From the NCBI GenBank assembly GCA_963678205.1, contig OY782760.1:2108001-2172000 (forward strand): a stretch of 64,000 nucleotides of DNA, written 5' to 3'. The position numbers and the translations under genes were made by a program. The notes below the pieces were generated by a model. That model made no database searches. It was not told the DNA's origin and worked only from the letters and a program-made list of their open reading frames with translations. This document shows positions 9,173-17,639 of this stretch, in pieces. This DNA comes from G963556115 sp963678205 (GTDB lineage Bacteria > Planctomycetota > SZUA-567). Numbering within the stretch: position 1 is the stretch's first letter; every line of letters begins with the position of its first letter.

Positions 9173-10128
9173 TTATTATTATTTATATACCATTCTACAG
9201 TTTCTTTGATTCCAACTTCCAATTCTTTTTTAGCAGTAAAACCAAAAAGATCTTTTGCTTTCTGAGTGTCTAGACAACGTCGTGGTTGGCCGTTTGGTTT
9301 ATCAGTATCCCATATAATATTACCATTGAATCCTACTGTCTCTTTTATAATATTTGCAAGATCTTTAATGTTTACTTCTCTTCCTGAACCTAGATTTACT
9401 GGTTCAGAAGAGTTAAGGTGTTCACAGCTGAGGAGAATACCATCTGCAGCGTCTTCAACGTATAAAAATTCTCTTGATGGCGAACCATCTCCCCAAAGTG
9501 TGATGTCGTTTGCTCTTGTTTCTTTTGCTTCAATGCATTTTCTTATCATTGCAGGTATAACATGTGAAGAATTTAGATCAAAATTATCCCTTGGACCATA
9601 TAAGTTGACAGGAAGAAGGAATATTGAATTATAGTCAAATTCATCTCTATAAGCCTGGCTTTGAACAAGCATCATTTTTTTTGCTAGACCATACGGAGCA
9701 TTAGTTTCTTCGGGGTAGCCACTCCAAAGGTCTTCTTCTTTGAAAGGCACGGGGGTAAACTTTGGATAGGAGCAAATAGTGCCTGTTGCAACAAATTTAT
9801 TGATTCCAGCTTTATAACTTTCATGTAGTAAATTAACACCCATCATGAGATTGTCATAAAAGAAGGTCCCTGGATGTTCTCTATTGGCACCAATCCCTCC
9901 AACATTTGCAGCTAGGTGTATGACAATATCTACAGGTTTTTCGTCTCTTGTAGTATCACTAATAAGATCTTTTATGGCATCTACTTTTCTTAAGTCGTAT
10001 TTTGAACTTCGCGGTACAACAATCTCTTTTGCGCAGTGTTCCTGAAGTCGTTCTATAACAAAAGAGCCTAAAAATCCAGCGCCTCCTGTTACTATAATTC
10101 TTTTGTCATTCCAGAAGTTTGTACTCAT
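9169..10128 (-). CDS. fcl: GDP-L-fucose synthase
   Basis: The 319-residue protein is an extended short-chain dehydrogenase with GGAGFLGS at residues 15-22 for NADP binding and the Tyr146-xxx-Lys150 catalytic pair. The segment GTICSYP (116-122) corresponds to the GSSCIYP segment of E. coli Fcl: the epimerisation Cys is kept at 119, while the catalytic Ser is a Thr (117). A conserved SSHVIP stretch supplies the second epimerisation residue. It converts GDP-4-keto-6-deoxymannose to GDP-L-fucose for surface glycans. No GDP-mannose dehydratase gene is in the window. It is the first gene of a two-gene unit with oppF (four-base overlap) and is divergent from the YhaN-like gene, with about 150 AT-rich bases between them. 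Confidence 0.9.
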   Translation of the reverse strand: MSTNFWNDKRIIVTGGAGFLGSFVIERLQEHCAKEIVVPRSSKYDLRKVDAIKDLISDTTRDEKPVDIVIHLAANVGGIGANREHPGTFFYDNLMMGVNLLHESYKAGINKFVATGTICSYPKFTPVPFKEEDLWSGYPEETNAPYGLAKKMMLVQSQAYRDEFDYNSIFLLPVNLYGPRDNFDLNSSHVIPAMIRKCIEAKETRANDITLWGDGSPSREFLYVEDAADGILLSCEHLNSSEPVNLGSGREVNIKDLANIIKETVGFNGNIIWDTDKPNGQPRRCLDTQKAKDLFGFTAKKELEVGIKETVEWYINNNK

Positions 10129-10278
10129 ATTTAATTTTTACTTTCTACTTATTGTTAATAATATATAATACCTAAAAATATATATTGATATTATAGTAAT
10201 TATATATTGCAAGAACAAATGCAAAATAAATTAATCTTTTAAATGTTGGCTTATACATAAATATAGGTGAAATTATTA

Positions 10279-13143
10279 ATGATAATTGAGAGCGTTCAGG
10301 TTGGTGGGTTTGGGTGTATTACTGGGGAGTATAAATTCTCCCGAGGTATTAATCTTGTAATCGCCGGTAATGAAAGTGGTAAGACAACACTTGCCGATGC
10401 TTTAGTCGCTATACTTTATGGTATAAAATGGGGGGGGCGGCAGAGTGGGAGTGGAAGTGTTTTAGCTAGGCGGTATTCGCCAGTTTGTTCTGATTCATTT
10501 GCTGGTAGTGCGGTGGTAAAGACCAGTGACGGAAGAAGACTGAATATTTGGAGAGATTTTGCACTTGGGAAGCTGCGTGTGCTTGAACTTGCTAGCGGGA
10601 GGGATATTACGTTAGAATTTGATTCTCCGCCAAATGGGGATTGTCTTGGAGAGCGGCTTACAGGGCTTTCGGCAAATCAATATAGGAAACTTGCTTGTTT
10701 GTCACAGGATGAACTCAATAAAAATTGGGATTTTATTGAGTTTGTTGATACTCTTTCAGCGCTTTTCAGTTCTGATGATCACGAAGGGGTTTCTATTGAA
10801 GAGGCAAAAGCTGCTTTGCAGGGAAGTGTAAATTTGTATGAAGGGGTTACTGGAAAGGGAAGACTTAAGGTCGAAACCGAGATTAAACGTCTTGAGGACA
10901 GAATATCTGAAATTGATAGGGAAATATCAGAAATAAATTCTTCATTCCAGCTGGTGGAGAAAAGATTTGAAGAAGCTGCTGATAAACGTTTGGCGACAGA
11001 TAAAATAAAAAATTCAATAAAGAAGTATGATTATTTCGTATGCCTGATTCAACGCAATGAACTTGCAGAGAAGCTTGAAAATAAAAGTAAAGCAAGGTTA
11101 CAAATAGATCTGATTGAGAAGGAAATTGCTGATTTAACTGGAGTTAAAGACTTTGAGTTTGAAAATATAGAACATATTGCGGAGTTGATGGCGCTGTATG
11201 CTGATAAGAATGAAAGAGTCAGTGATATTAAAAGTCTTAAAGATTCCAAATTTGATGAGGTTGAGTATCTCAAGAAGAGAGTTGAAAATCTTGGAAAAAG
11301 ATCGAATATAACTCAAGATTATTTGCTCAAGATTGAGCAGGCTATTGCAGTTCTTGAGAATAACCTTGGAAGAGAGCGCTCCGTACGAATTGACTGCAGA
11401 AGTGCAGAAAAGCTAATGATTGAAGCTGGTATTGGGTCTGATGAAATCAGACGCTTTAATAAGTGGAAAGATAGTAGTAGAGAGGTGGAAATTGAGTTTG
11501 TTACAAATTATAATAGAATTAAGGAGCAGATTGAGAATAAAGAGCATGGACTTCAGAATTCTAAACAAGAGCAGATCAATATGCTCAAGGAAATAGCTGG
11601 CGAAAGGTTATATCGGTATAAGTTTTATCGTAATAATCTGGTTCTTGGCTGTATGTTTACAGGTTTGTCAGTATTTTTCTTTGTGGCAATGGGATTTTTA
11701 CCTTTTATGTTGATTCCGGCTCTAGTATGTTTGAGTTGGGCTGTTTTTGCAGCGGTTAGAATCGTTGGTACGCAGAATATAGGTAAAACAGAGGAAGACA
11801 TTGCTCTGGAGGAGTTATCAAAGCTTGAAGAAATTTTAGCTGAGTTTCCTGAAAAGTTTAAAAAAATGGAAGAAAAATTGGATTGTTTCTCCTCAGCGAT
11901 AGGTGTTGACAGTGAAGGGTTACTAAAGCTGGTTTCAAGAATCAGTAAGGCTAGACGGGAAATTGAGGCCTGGGAGCAGCGTATAGACAGGCATAAAGCT
12001 ATTGAAGCAGTGATAGAGGACTCATATAGTACACTTAGAGAGGTATTCTCTGAAATTGGTATAGCTGAGCAATCAACACACCTTGATATCACTCGGGCAA
12101 GGGTATTTATGAGAGAGGTATCTGATGCTTTATCTTTAATTGAGCAGTATGAGACTGTAAGCGCTCAACAGGATGATTTGATAATACAAGAATCTGAACT
12201 TTTAGGCGACATGTCAACACTCAAGGCTGAACTTGATGATATCTTCGCTAGAGCGGGTGTAGAGGTAACCGCTTCAGATTTTCCTGAGGCTTTGAAACAG
12301 TTTAAGGAGCGGCTTGCTCAACGCCAACGCCTAGAGCAATTGGAAGACATTAATCTTCCTACGGCCATTGAGGCTGCTGGTGATATTTATGAACTTGAAA
12401 CTCTTGAATCAGAAATAGCCACCTGGGATAGCAGAATTTTACGGATGCTCAAGGATGATCCTTGGCTTGAAGCTTATCAGCCAGAGCAAGGAGTCTTAGA
12501 GTATAATAATGAAATCAAACTTGCAAGGTTGAAGCTTGAAGATACTGAGGGTGAGCTGGTTGAGAGAGAAAAAGCACTTGCTATCGAAGAGGGACGTCGT
12601 AGAGAGAGGTTGCCGTTGCTCTCTGATGAAAAAGCGCAGGCTGATAAAGCGTTGGGAAAAGCCAAGCGCTTTAAATATGCTATAACTCAGGCATTGAGTA
12701 CTTTTGATAATATTTCCAGTGAACTTCATTCACGGTGGAGCCCCATGTTTTCTGAAGAGTTTAATGATTATATTGCAAGGTTTTCTAGTAAAGTTGAGTT
12801 CTCATTATCCAAAGAATTGAAGTTATGCGGGGTTCTTCGTGAAAATGGCCACCCTATTGACACTGCTGAAATTTCTAACTATCTTTCAAAAGGGATGAGG
12901 GATCAGGTATATTTATCCCTCAGGTTACTTTTAACTCAGAAGGTTGCTCGTGATGAAGCGTTACCAGTGATTCTTGATGATCCTTTTATTAACGCTGACG
13001 ACAGGCGCTTTAGGGAAGGAATGGAGCAGCTTCTGGAGTTTTCAAAAAACAATCAGATCTTTATTTTTTCCTGCCATGAGCTTCGCCATGAAGCACTTTG
13101 TAACGACAACCATGAGTTTGCTACTGCAAAGGTAGAGTTATAG
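10279..13143 (+). CDS. YhaN-like SMC/Rad50-type ATPase with membrane hairpin
   Basis: Starting at the ATG at 10279 (AGGTGA lies 8 bases upstream; an in-frame GTG at 10267 overlaps that site) the protein has 954 residues. The N-terminal head has a P-loop GNESGKT at residues 30-36. Long coiled coil follows from about 180 to 440, then two adjacent hydrophobic segments at about 451-495, then a second coiled coil to about 800. The C-terminal head has the signature SKGMRDQ and a Walker B ILDDPF at about 898. This is the architecture of YhaN-type AAA ATPases, which normally pair with a SbcD-like metallophosphoesterase (YhaO); no such partner is next to it here. A role in DNA end or membrane-proximal DNA processing is inferred from the family. 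Confidence 0.75.
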   Translation: MIIESVQVGGFGCITGEYKFSRGINLVIAGNESGKTTLADALVAILYGIKWGGRQSGSGSVLARRYSPVCSDSFAGSAVVKTSDGRRLNIWRDFALGKLRVLELASGRDITLEFDSPPNGDCLGERLTGLSANQYRKLACLSQDELNKNWDFIEFVDTLSALFSSDDHEGVSIEEAKAALQGSVNLYEGVTGKGRLKVETEIKRLEDRISEIDREISEINSSFQLVEKRFEEAADKRLATDKIKNSIKKYDYFVCLIQRNELAEKLENKSKARLQIDLIEKEIADLTGVKDFEFENIEHIAELMALYADKNERVSDIKSLKDSKFDEVEYLKKRVENLGKRSNITQDYLLKIEQAIAVLENNLGRERSVRIDCRSAEKLMIEAGIGSDEIRRFNKWKDSSREVEIEFVTNYNRIKEQIENKEHGLQNSKQEQINMLKEIAGERLYRYKFYRNNLVLGCMFTGLSVFFFVAMGFLPFMLIPALVCLSWAVFAAVRIVGTQNIGKTEEDIALEELSKLEEILAEFPEKFKKMEEKLDCFSSAIGVDSEGLLKLVSRISKARREIEAWEQRIDRHKAIEAVIEDSYSTLREVFSEIGIAEQSTHLDITRARVFMREVSDALSLIEQYETVSAQQDDLIIQESELLGDMSTLKAELDDIFARAGVEVTASDFPEALKQFKERLAQRQRLEQLEDINLPTAIEAAGDIYELETLESEIATWDSRILRMLKDDPWLEAYQPEQGVLEYNNEIKLARLKLEDTEGELVEREKALAIEEGRRRERLPLLSDEKAQADKALGKAKRFKYAITQALSTFDNISSELHSRWSPMFSEEFNDYIARFSSKVEFSLSKELKLCGVLRENGHPIDTAEISNYLSKGMRDQVYLSLRLLLTQKVARDEALPVILDDPFINADDRRFREGMEQLLEFSKNNQIFIFSCHELRHEALCNDNHEFATAKVEL

Positions 13144-13252
13144 TGTTAAATATACTACAATAATGTATTTTTGTGTGTTGTATTTGTAGCAAGTGTCAAA
13201 ATTGTCAGATTATCTCAGTCTAAATTACTAAGAATAATCAACTACAGTTACC

Positions 13253-13395
13253 TTTAGTAACACTGAATTTCTTATCAATAACACTATTCTGAGTCACATT
13301 CTAAGTAAAAAATTAATATTTATCTTTAAAAGCAAAACTGGAACACTGGTTGATATATCTTTAGTGTTATTGGCTTGGTGTTTAGTAACACTGAA
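13253..13395 (+). repeat. AACACT repeat cluster in the leader of the guanidine-type operon
   Basis: A 15-base sequence, TTTAGTAACACTGAA, occurs twice, at 13253-13267 and 13381-13395. Within the leader the core TAACACT also occurs at 13279-13285, exactly 21 bases after the first copy, and AACACT at 13342-13347. The inverted form AGTGTTA is at 13363-13369 and at 13142-13148. The recurrence in a 280-base non-coding region suggests binding sites for a regulator, most simply the NikR-like protein encoded by the operon. Confidence 0.6.
13363..13392. promoter_or_regulatory. Candidate operator dyad with 16-bp spacer
   Basis: AGTGTTA at 13363-13369 and TAACACT at 13386-13392 form a perfect inverted repeat separated by exactly 16 bases. 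The E. coli NikR operator has two inverted half-sites separated by 16 bases, so the geometry matches what a tetrameric NikR-fold protein with two RHH dimers would bind. The site ends 28 bases before the start codon of the first operon gene, where a bound repressor could block transcription. No promoter boxes could be fixed with confidence. Binding is inferred. Confidence 0.5.
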
Positions 13396-13419
13396 GATAC
13401 TATTTTAGGAGATGTAATT

Positions 13420-14406
13420 ATGAATTTTCAAAAGTGCTTTATTAGTTTGGTTGCGGCAGCGTTCATTTTTTCTGCATCACTTGTTCAGGCTTCTGCAAGT
13501 GAACCATTAAAAATTGCCTATAGTGACTGGCCTGGATGGGTTGCTTGGGATATTGCTAAAGAAAAAGGATTCTTTAAAAAGCATGATGTAGATGTTGAAC
13601 TACTCTGGTTTGAATACGCTCCGTCTATGGATGCTTTTGCTGCTGGAAAAGCTGATGCTGTTTGTGTCGCTAATGGTGACTCAATGGTATTAAATGCTAC
13701 AGGAGCGAGAAATATCATTATTTTAGTCAATGATTATAGTAATGGTAATGATAAAGTCGTCGCTAGACCAGGGATTGAAAGTGTAAAAGATCTAAAGGGT
13801 AAAAAAGTTGGAGTTGAAATTGGCTTATTAAGTCATGAATTATTGATGAAATCACTTCAGGATAATGGTCTGACTGAGGCTGATGTTGAACTTGTAAACA
13901 TGCCAACTCATCAGGCTGCTCAGGTACTTGCCTCTGGTGATGTTGATGCAATTGTTGCATGGCAGCCACACTCAGGTATGGCTCTAAAAGCGCTTGATGG
14001 TTCAAAAGCAATTTATACAACTGCAGATTGTCCAGGGATTATTTATGATACCCTTGCAGTTGCACCAGGTAGCCTTCTAAAGCGTAAAGCTGACTGGCAG
14101 AAAGTTGTTGACGTCTGGTATGATGTTGTTTCGTTTATGTCTGATCCAGTCAATGAGGCAGAGGTCTTGAAGATTCTTTCTGCACGCGTTGGGTTAACTC
14201 CTCAAGAATATAAGCCTTTCCTCCTTGGAACAAAGATGCTGACTAAAGCTGAAGCCTTAAAAGTGTTTAATGTTAGTGATGGGTTCAATTCAATTTATGG
14301 ATCATGCGATATTGTAAATAATTTCTTTGTGGGTAACGGCGTTTACGATCAACCGGTGAAGATCAAGCGTTGTATCGATCCTTCTTTTACTAAGGCCGTA
14401 AAGTAG
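13420..14406 (+). CDS. ABC transporter substrate-binding protein of the urea carboxylase/guanidine cluster
   Basis: From the ATG at 13420, which follows an AGGAG site by 8 bases, the product is 328 residues with a signal peptide (about 1-27, cleavage near ASA-SEP). A 15-residue longer frame exists but lacks a ribosome site. The body has the NMT1/SsuA-like fold, with the opening IAYSDWPGWVAWDIAKEKGFF and FAAGKADAVCVANGD typical of periplasmic proteins found beside urea carboxylase genes. It should capture a small nitrogen compound and deliver it to the permease encoded next. In view of the downstream enzymes, guanidine or urea is the likely ligand. It is the first gene of a nine-gene operon. 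Confidence 0.85.
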   Translation: MNFQKCFISLVAAAFIFSASLVQASASEPLKIAYSDWPGWVAWDIAKEKGFFKKHDVDVELLWFEYAPSMDAFAAGKADAVCVANGDSMVLNATGARNIIILVNDYSNGNDKVVARPGIESVKDLKGKKVGVEIGLLSHELLMKSLQDNGLTEADVELVNMPTHQAAQVLASGDVDAIVAWQPHSGMALKALDGSKAIYTTADCPGIIYDTLAVAPGSLLKRKADWQKVVDVWYDVVSFMSDPVNEAEVLKILSARVGLTPQEYKPFLLGTKMLTKAEALKVFNVSDGFNSIYGSCDIVNNFFVGNGVYDQPVKIKRCIDPSFTKAVK

Positions 14407-14476
14407 CATTGAGGTGATGTTGAGCCGGCAAATTTTTGTAATATTCTTTTGCTGGCTCAAATTGAAAGGTATTGAG

Positions 14477-15493
14477 ATGAAGGACAATGAAAAGTGGTTT
14501 AAATTTATAAAAGGTCTGCCGCTGAAAAGAGAGCGTGGTCTTACAATTGCTTCGTTTATTCTGCCGTTAGTGATCTGGTGTGTTATAAGTTATGTTCCAA
14601 CTCTTTGGCATCCTGAAGTAAGAATCGATGATATTGGAGGCAGTGTATTTTTTGATGTTGGGGATGTGATAGATAGAGAAACATTTGAACTTGAAAATGC
14701 TAGTTTAAGCTCACATGGAGAAGCTCAAATGAAGGGAGATAGGGTAAATCCAGTTTATTTTCCCCCACCGCATCGTGTAGGAATTGCGCTATATTCTGCA
14801 TTTGTTACTACTCCGCAACGTTCGGGTGAGCCATGGTTTCATGAGAGTGTAATTCATAGCTGTAAGGTTGTTTTCTGGGGATTTTTTCTCTCGTCGATCA
14901 TCGGTGTCCCTCTGGGTATTCTTTGTGGTGTATATCGCTTTTTTGCAAAATTAACTGAGCCGTTTGTTGAATTTTTCAGATATTTTCCGGCACCAGTTTT
15001 TGGAGCACTGGCTGTAGCAATACTCGGTATTAATGACGCTCCAAAGATTGCAATAATTTTTATAGGGACATTTTTCCAGCAGGTTCTAGTTATTGCTAAT
15101 ACTACCCGTACCGTTGAGTACAGCATGATTGAAGCCGCTCAGACTCTTGGGGCAAAGACATGGAGGCTTTTGTTTAAAGTGGTTATTCCAGCGTGTCTGC
15201 CAAAGCTATATCTTGATATGAGGATTCTTCTTGGGTGGGCGTGGACTTATCTTATTGTTGCTGAAGTAGTAGGGACCAGTACTGGTATAAGCTGGTTTAT
15301 AAATCAGCAGGCTAAGTATAGAGTCTTTGAGAATGTATATGCAGCAATTTTAGTTTTAGGTTTTATTGGGCTTGGTACGGATATTATTCTAGCACTTATT
15401 GGTAAGTCATTATTTGCCTGGGAAGAAGGAAAGCATTCTTTCTTCAGCCGCAGAAGAAACAGGCCTATTACCAATACTGAGGAGAGAGCATGA
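14477..15493 (+). CDS. ABC transporter permease of the guanidine/urea-type uptake system
   Basis: The start is taken at the ATG at 14477 (AAAGGT six bases upstream), giving 338 residues. One hydrophobic helix at about residues 20-40 is followed by a polar, presumably periplasmic stretch of about 80 residues and then a five-helix BPD_transp_1 core of the SsuC/TauC type. The coupling loop has the EAAQTLGAKTWRLLFKVVIPACLP signature. The large first loop is a feature of permeases in urea carboxylase clusters. It ends in an ATGA overlap with the ATPase gene. It forms the membrane channel for the binding protein encoded just before it. Confidence 0.85.
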   Translation: MKDNEKWFKFIKGLPLKRERGLTIASFILPLVIWCVISYVPTLWHPEVRIDDIGGSVFFDVGDVIDRETFELENASLSSHGEAQMKGDRVNPVYFPPPHRVGIALYSAFVTTPQRSGEPWFHESVIHSCKVVFWGFFLSSIIGVPLGILCGVYRFFAKLTEPFVEFFRYFPAPVFGALAVAILGINDAPKIAIIFIGTFFQQVLVIANTTRTVEYSMIEAAQTLGAKTWRLLFKVVIPACLPKLYLDMRILLGWAWTYLIVAEVVGTSTGISWFINQQAKYRVFENVYAAILVLGFIGLGTDIILALIGKSLFAWEEGKHSFFSRRRNRPITNTEERA

Positions 15494-16386
15494 ACGATAT
15501 AATAAGTAATATGACTCTGCCGAGTTATAAAGAACAATCTCCTGAGGTTAAGGAAAGATACGACAGGCTTAAGAAGCAACCAGTTATGCTTGAAATAAAT
15601 AATCTTACAAAAGAATTTGAATCTGGCGGTCAGATTCAACAGGTTTTAAAAGATGTGTCGTTCAAGGTTCATAAAAGAGAATTTATGTCAATTATTGGCC
15701 CTTCTGGGTGTGGTAAATCTACTCTTATCAGAATACTTGCTTGCTTGGAAACTATGACAGATGGATTGATTCTTCTTGATAAGTATCCTGTGTATGAGCC
15801 TGGAGCTGATAGAGGAATGGTTTTCCAAAAGTACACACTGTTTCCGTGGCTTACAGTCAAGCGTAATGTAATGTTTGGTCTTGAAGCATCAGGGCAGGGT
15901 AGTTTTGAAAGTGAACGTGATGCATTGCAGTGGCTGGATATCGTAGGGTTGAAAGAATATGCTAATCACTATCCAGCGCAGCTATCTGGGGGCATGCAAC
16001 AGCGTGTTGCTATAGCCAGAGCCTTGGCAAATAAGCCAAAAGTCTTACTGATGGATGAACCTTTTGGAGCCCTTGATGCGCAGACTAGAGCCAATATGCA
16101 GGAGTATTTACTCCACATTTGGGAGAATATTGACATTACTATTATTTTTATCACTCATGATTTGGATGAAGCTGTATATCTTTCAGATAGAGTTCTAGTT
16201 TTGAAAGCAAACCCAGGAGAAGTTCAGGAAATAATTGAAATTCCTGTACCTCGTCCAAGATCTCCTAAGCAGTTTTTAACGCCTGAATTTTTGAGCACAA
16301 AGATTCATCTTGAGCAGCTTATTCATCCATCTGTTGAGGACTCTAAGGATGATTTTAAGGTTTTGAAAATGATTGCTGAAGGATAG
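15490..16386 (+). CDS. ABC transporter ATP-binding protein (SsuB/TauB type)
   Basis: The 298-residue protein has Walker A GPSGCGKS at residues 70-77, the Q-loop in VFQKYTLFPW, the signature LSGGMQ at 165-170 and Walker B LLMDE at 186-190 with the D-loop GALD. The FPWLTV sequence after the Q-loop is typical of the nitrate/sulfonate/taurine ATPase group. About 35 residues precede the usual N-terminus of the domain. The start codon overlaps the permease stop by four bases. It energises uptake with the two preceding gene products. Confidence 0.9.
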   Translation: MNDIISNMTLPSYKEQSPEVKERYDRLKKQPVMLEINNLTKEFESGGQIQQVLKDVSFKVHKREFMSIIGPSGCGKSTLIRILACLETMTDGLILLDKYPVYEPGADRGMVFQKYTLFPWLTVKRNVMFGLEASGQGSFESERDALQWLDIVGLKEYANHYPAQLSGGMQQRVAIARALANKPKVLLMDEPFGALDAQTRANMQEYLLHIWENIDITIIFITHDLDEAVYLSDRVLVLKANPGEVQEIIEIPVPRPRSPKQFLTPEFLSTKIHLEQLIHPSVEDSKDDFKVLKMIAEG

Positions 16387-16400
16387 CTGGAGATTTTACG

Positions 16401-16850
16401 ATGGTAAAAAACAAGCAGAAGTATAAACGCTTCAGTATAACTATGCCCGAAGATCTATGTGATGAGCTGGATGAGATTTCGAAAAAACATGGTATGGATA
16501 ACAGGTCGATGCTTATTGCTGACATTGTAAAAAGAGAGTTGTTAAGTTATAAGCAGAGGGATCACTCACGTGTTATGGCTGGAACAATCACTCTTACATA
16601 TGATGGGTGTGCTGATGATTGTGCAAATAAGTTGATTGCACTCAAAAGGGAATGGCTTGATGAAGTAATATCAACTTATCAGGTAATGCTTGAAGATGGA
16701 AAGAATATGGAAATATGGCTGGTACAGGGAGAAGTAGGGAAACTTTATAGTCTACTTGGTGAAGCTTGTAAATGTAGTAAAAGCAGTATGGGGCAGTTGA
16801 CATTTGCAGAAGCACTTCTTCCACCATTGCGTTCAAATAAAAACGATTAA
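16401..16850 (+). CDS. NikR-like ribbon-helix-helix regulator lacking the nickel ligands
   Basis: The 149-residue protein aligns along its length with NikR. Residues 8-48 are the ribbon-helix-helix DNA-binding domain (KRFSITMPEDL...NRSMLIADIVKREL) and residues 58-140 are the ACT-like NikR C-terminal domain, including MEIWLVQGEVG. In a gapless alignment to E. coli NikR as I know it, the four nickel ligands His76, His87, His89 and Cys95 correspond to Arg83, Gln94, Met96 and Asn102. The high-affinity nickel site is therefore gone, while two Cys (123 or 125) lie elsewhere. It sits inside the guanidine-type operon, 14 bases after the ATPase gene, and is probably an autoregulating repressor. The effector is unknown; guanidine, a pathway product or another metal are possibilities. 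Confidence 0.8.
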   Translation: MVKNKQKYKRFSITMPEDLCDELDEISKKHGMDNRSMLIADIVKRELLSYKQRDHSRVMAGTITLTYDGCADDCANKLIALKREWLDEVISTYQVMLEDGKNMEIWLVQGEVGKLYSLLGEACKCSKSSMGQLTFAEALLPPLRSNKND

Positions 16851-16862
16851 GGAGTAAATAAA

Positions 16863-17588
16863 ATGAGTAGTATTGCTGAAAATAAAATATTATATGAAAC
16901 TGTTGTTGAAGGTGGGTGGAATTTTTCTCAGATTATAAGACGTGGGAATGCAGTACGTTTAACCGACATCGAAGGTGGTGGAAATGTTTCGGCACTTTTT
17001 TATAATGCGGATAATTTTACTGAACGTTATAACATGGGCGATACACTGAAAATTCAACATATAAGTTCATTATTTAAAAATGCCTGTATTTACTCTGATA
17101 CAGGAAGAATTTTAATGAGTATTGTTGATGAAACTCTTGGATGGCATGATGTAATATGTGGTGTTACATATAAAGAAGATCTACTCAAGAAAAATAACTA
17201 TAAATCATATCAGCAGGCACATAATGATTTCTTTAGAAATGGTTATGATTCACTGATGATCGAACTCGCCAAGCATGGGCTTACAAAACGTGATTTTACC
17301 AATGTAGTGAATTTCTTTTCAAAGACATTGATTGATTCTGATGGAAAGCTGACTTTTGTTGAAGATTTTTCAAAAGCAGGCAGCTATGTAGATCTTCGTG
17401 CAGAAATGAATACTCTGCTTGTTCTTGATACTGGGATGCATCCTTTAAACCCTAGTTTAGAATATTTGAGGAAACCTATAAAAGTTACAATTTATAAGGT
17501 TGATCCAGCGGCTGAGGATGATGCATGTCGGATGTATTGTTCAGAGAATGAAAGAGGATTTATAAATACGGCGAATTATTATCTTTAG
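16863..17588 (+). CDS. DUF1989 protein, urea carboxylase-associated protein 1 (carboxyguanidine deiminase subunit)
   Basis: The 241-residue protein is of the DUF1989 family that is paired with urea/guanidine carboxylase. It carries the family segments RRGNAVRLTDIEGGGNVSALFYNA, DETLGWHDVICG and the C-terminal YVDLRAEMNTLLVL. Family knowledge indicates that two DUF1989 paralogues form a heteromeric carboxyguanidine deiminase (CgdAB), which releases ammonia from carboxyguanidine and yields allophanate. The longer of the two, encoded first, is this one. A GGAG site is 8 bases upstream. It is 12 bases after the NikR-like gene and 51 bases before the second paralogue. Confidence 0.8.
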   Translation: MSSIAENKILYETVVEGGWNFSQIIRRGNAVRLTDIEGGGNVSALFYNADNFTERYNMGDTLKIQHISSLFKNACIYSDTGRILMSIVDETLGWHDVICGVTYKEDLLKKNNYKSYQQAHNDFFRNGYDSLMIELAKHGLTKRDFTNVVNFFSKTLIDSDGKLTFVEDFSKAGSYVDLRAEMNTLLVLDTGMHPLNPSLEYLRKPIKVTIYKVDPAAEDDACRMYCSENERGFINTANYYL

Positions 17589-17639
17589 GGGGTAATTTTC
17601 ATTCACAATAATTATGGTCTAGTGTGATAGGGTATGACA

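Noticed and set aside
13144..13419. A guanidine-I (ykkC) riboswitch in the leader of the carboxylase operon
   Set aside because: I looked for the conserved core by eye and found only AT-rich sequence with AACACT repeats. A covariance search would settle this.
16401..16850. Reading the NikR-like gene as an ordinary nickel regulator
   Set aside because: The nickel ligands are absent, no nickel transporter or nickel enzyme gene is near, and the operon genes are for guanidine or urea without urease.
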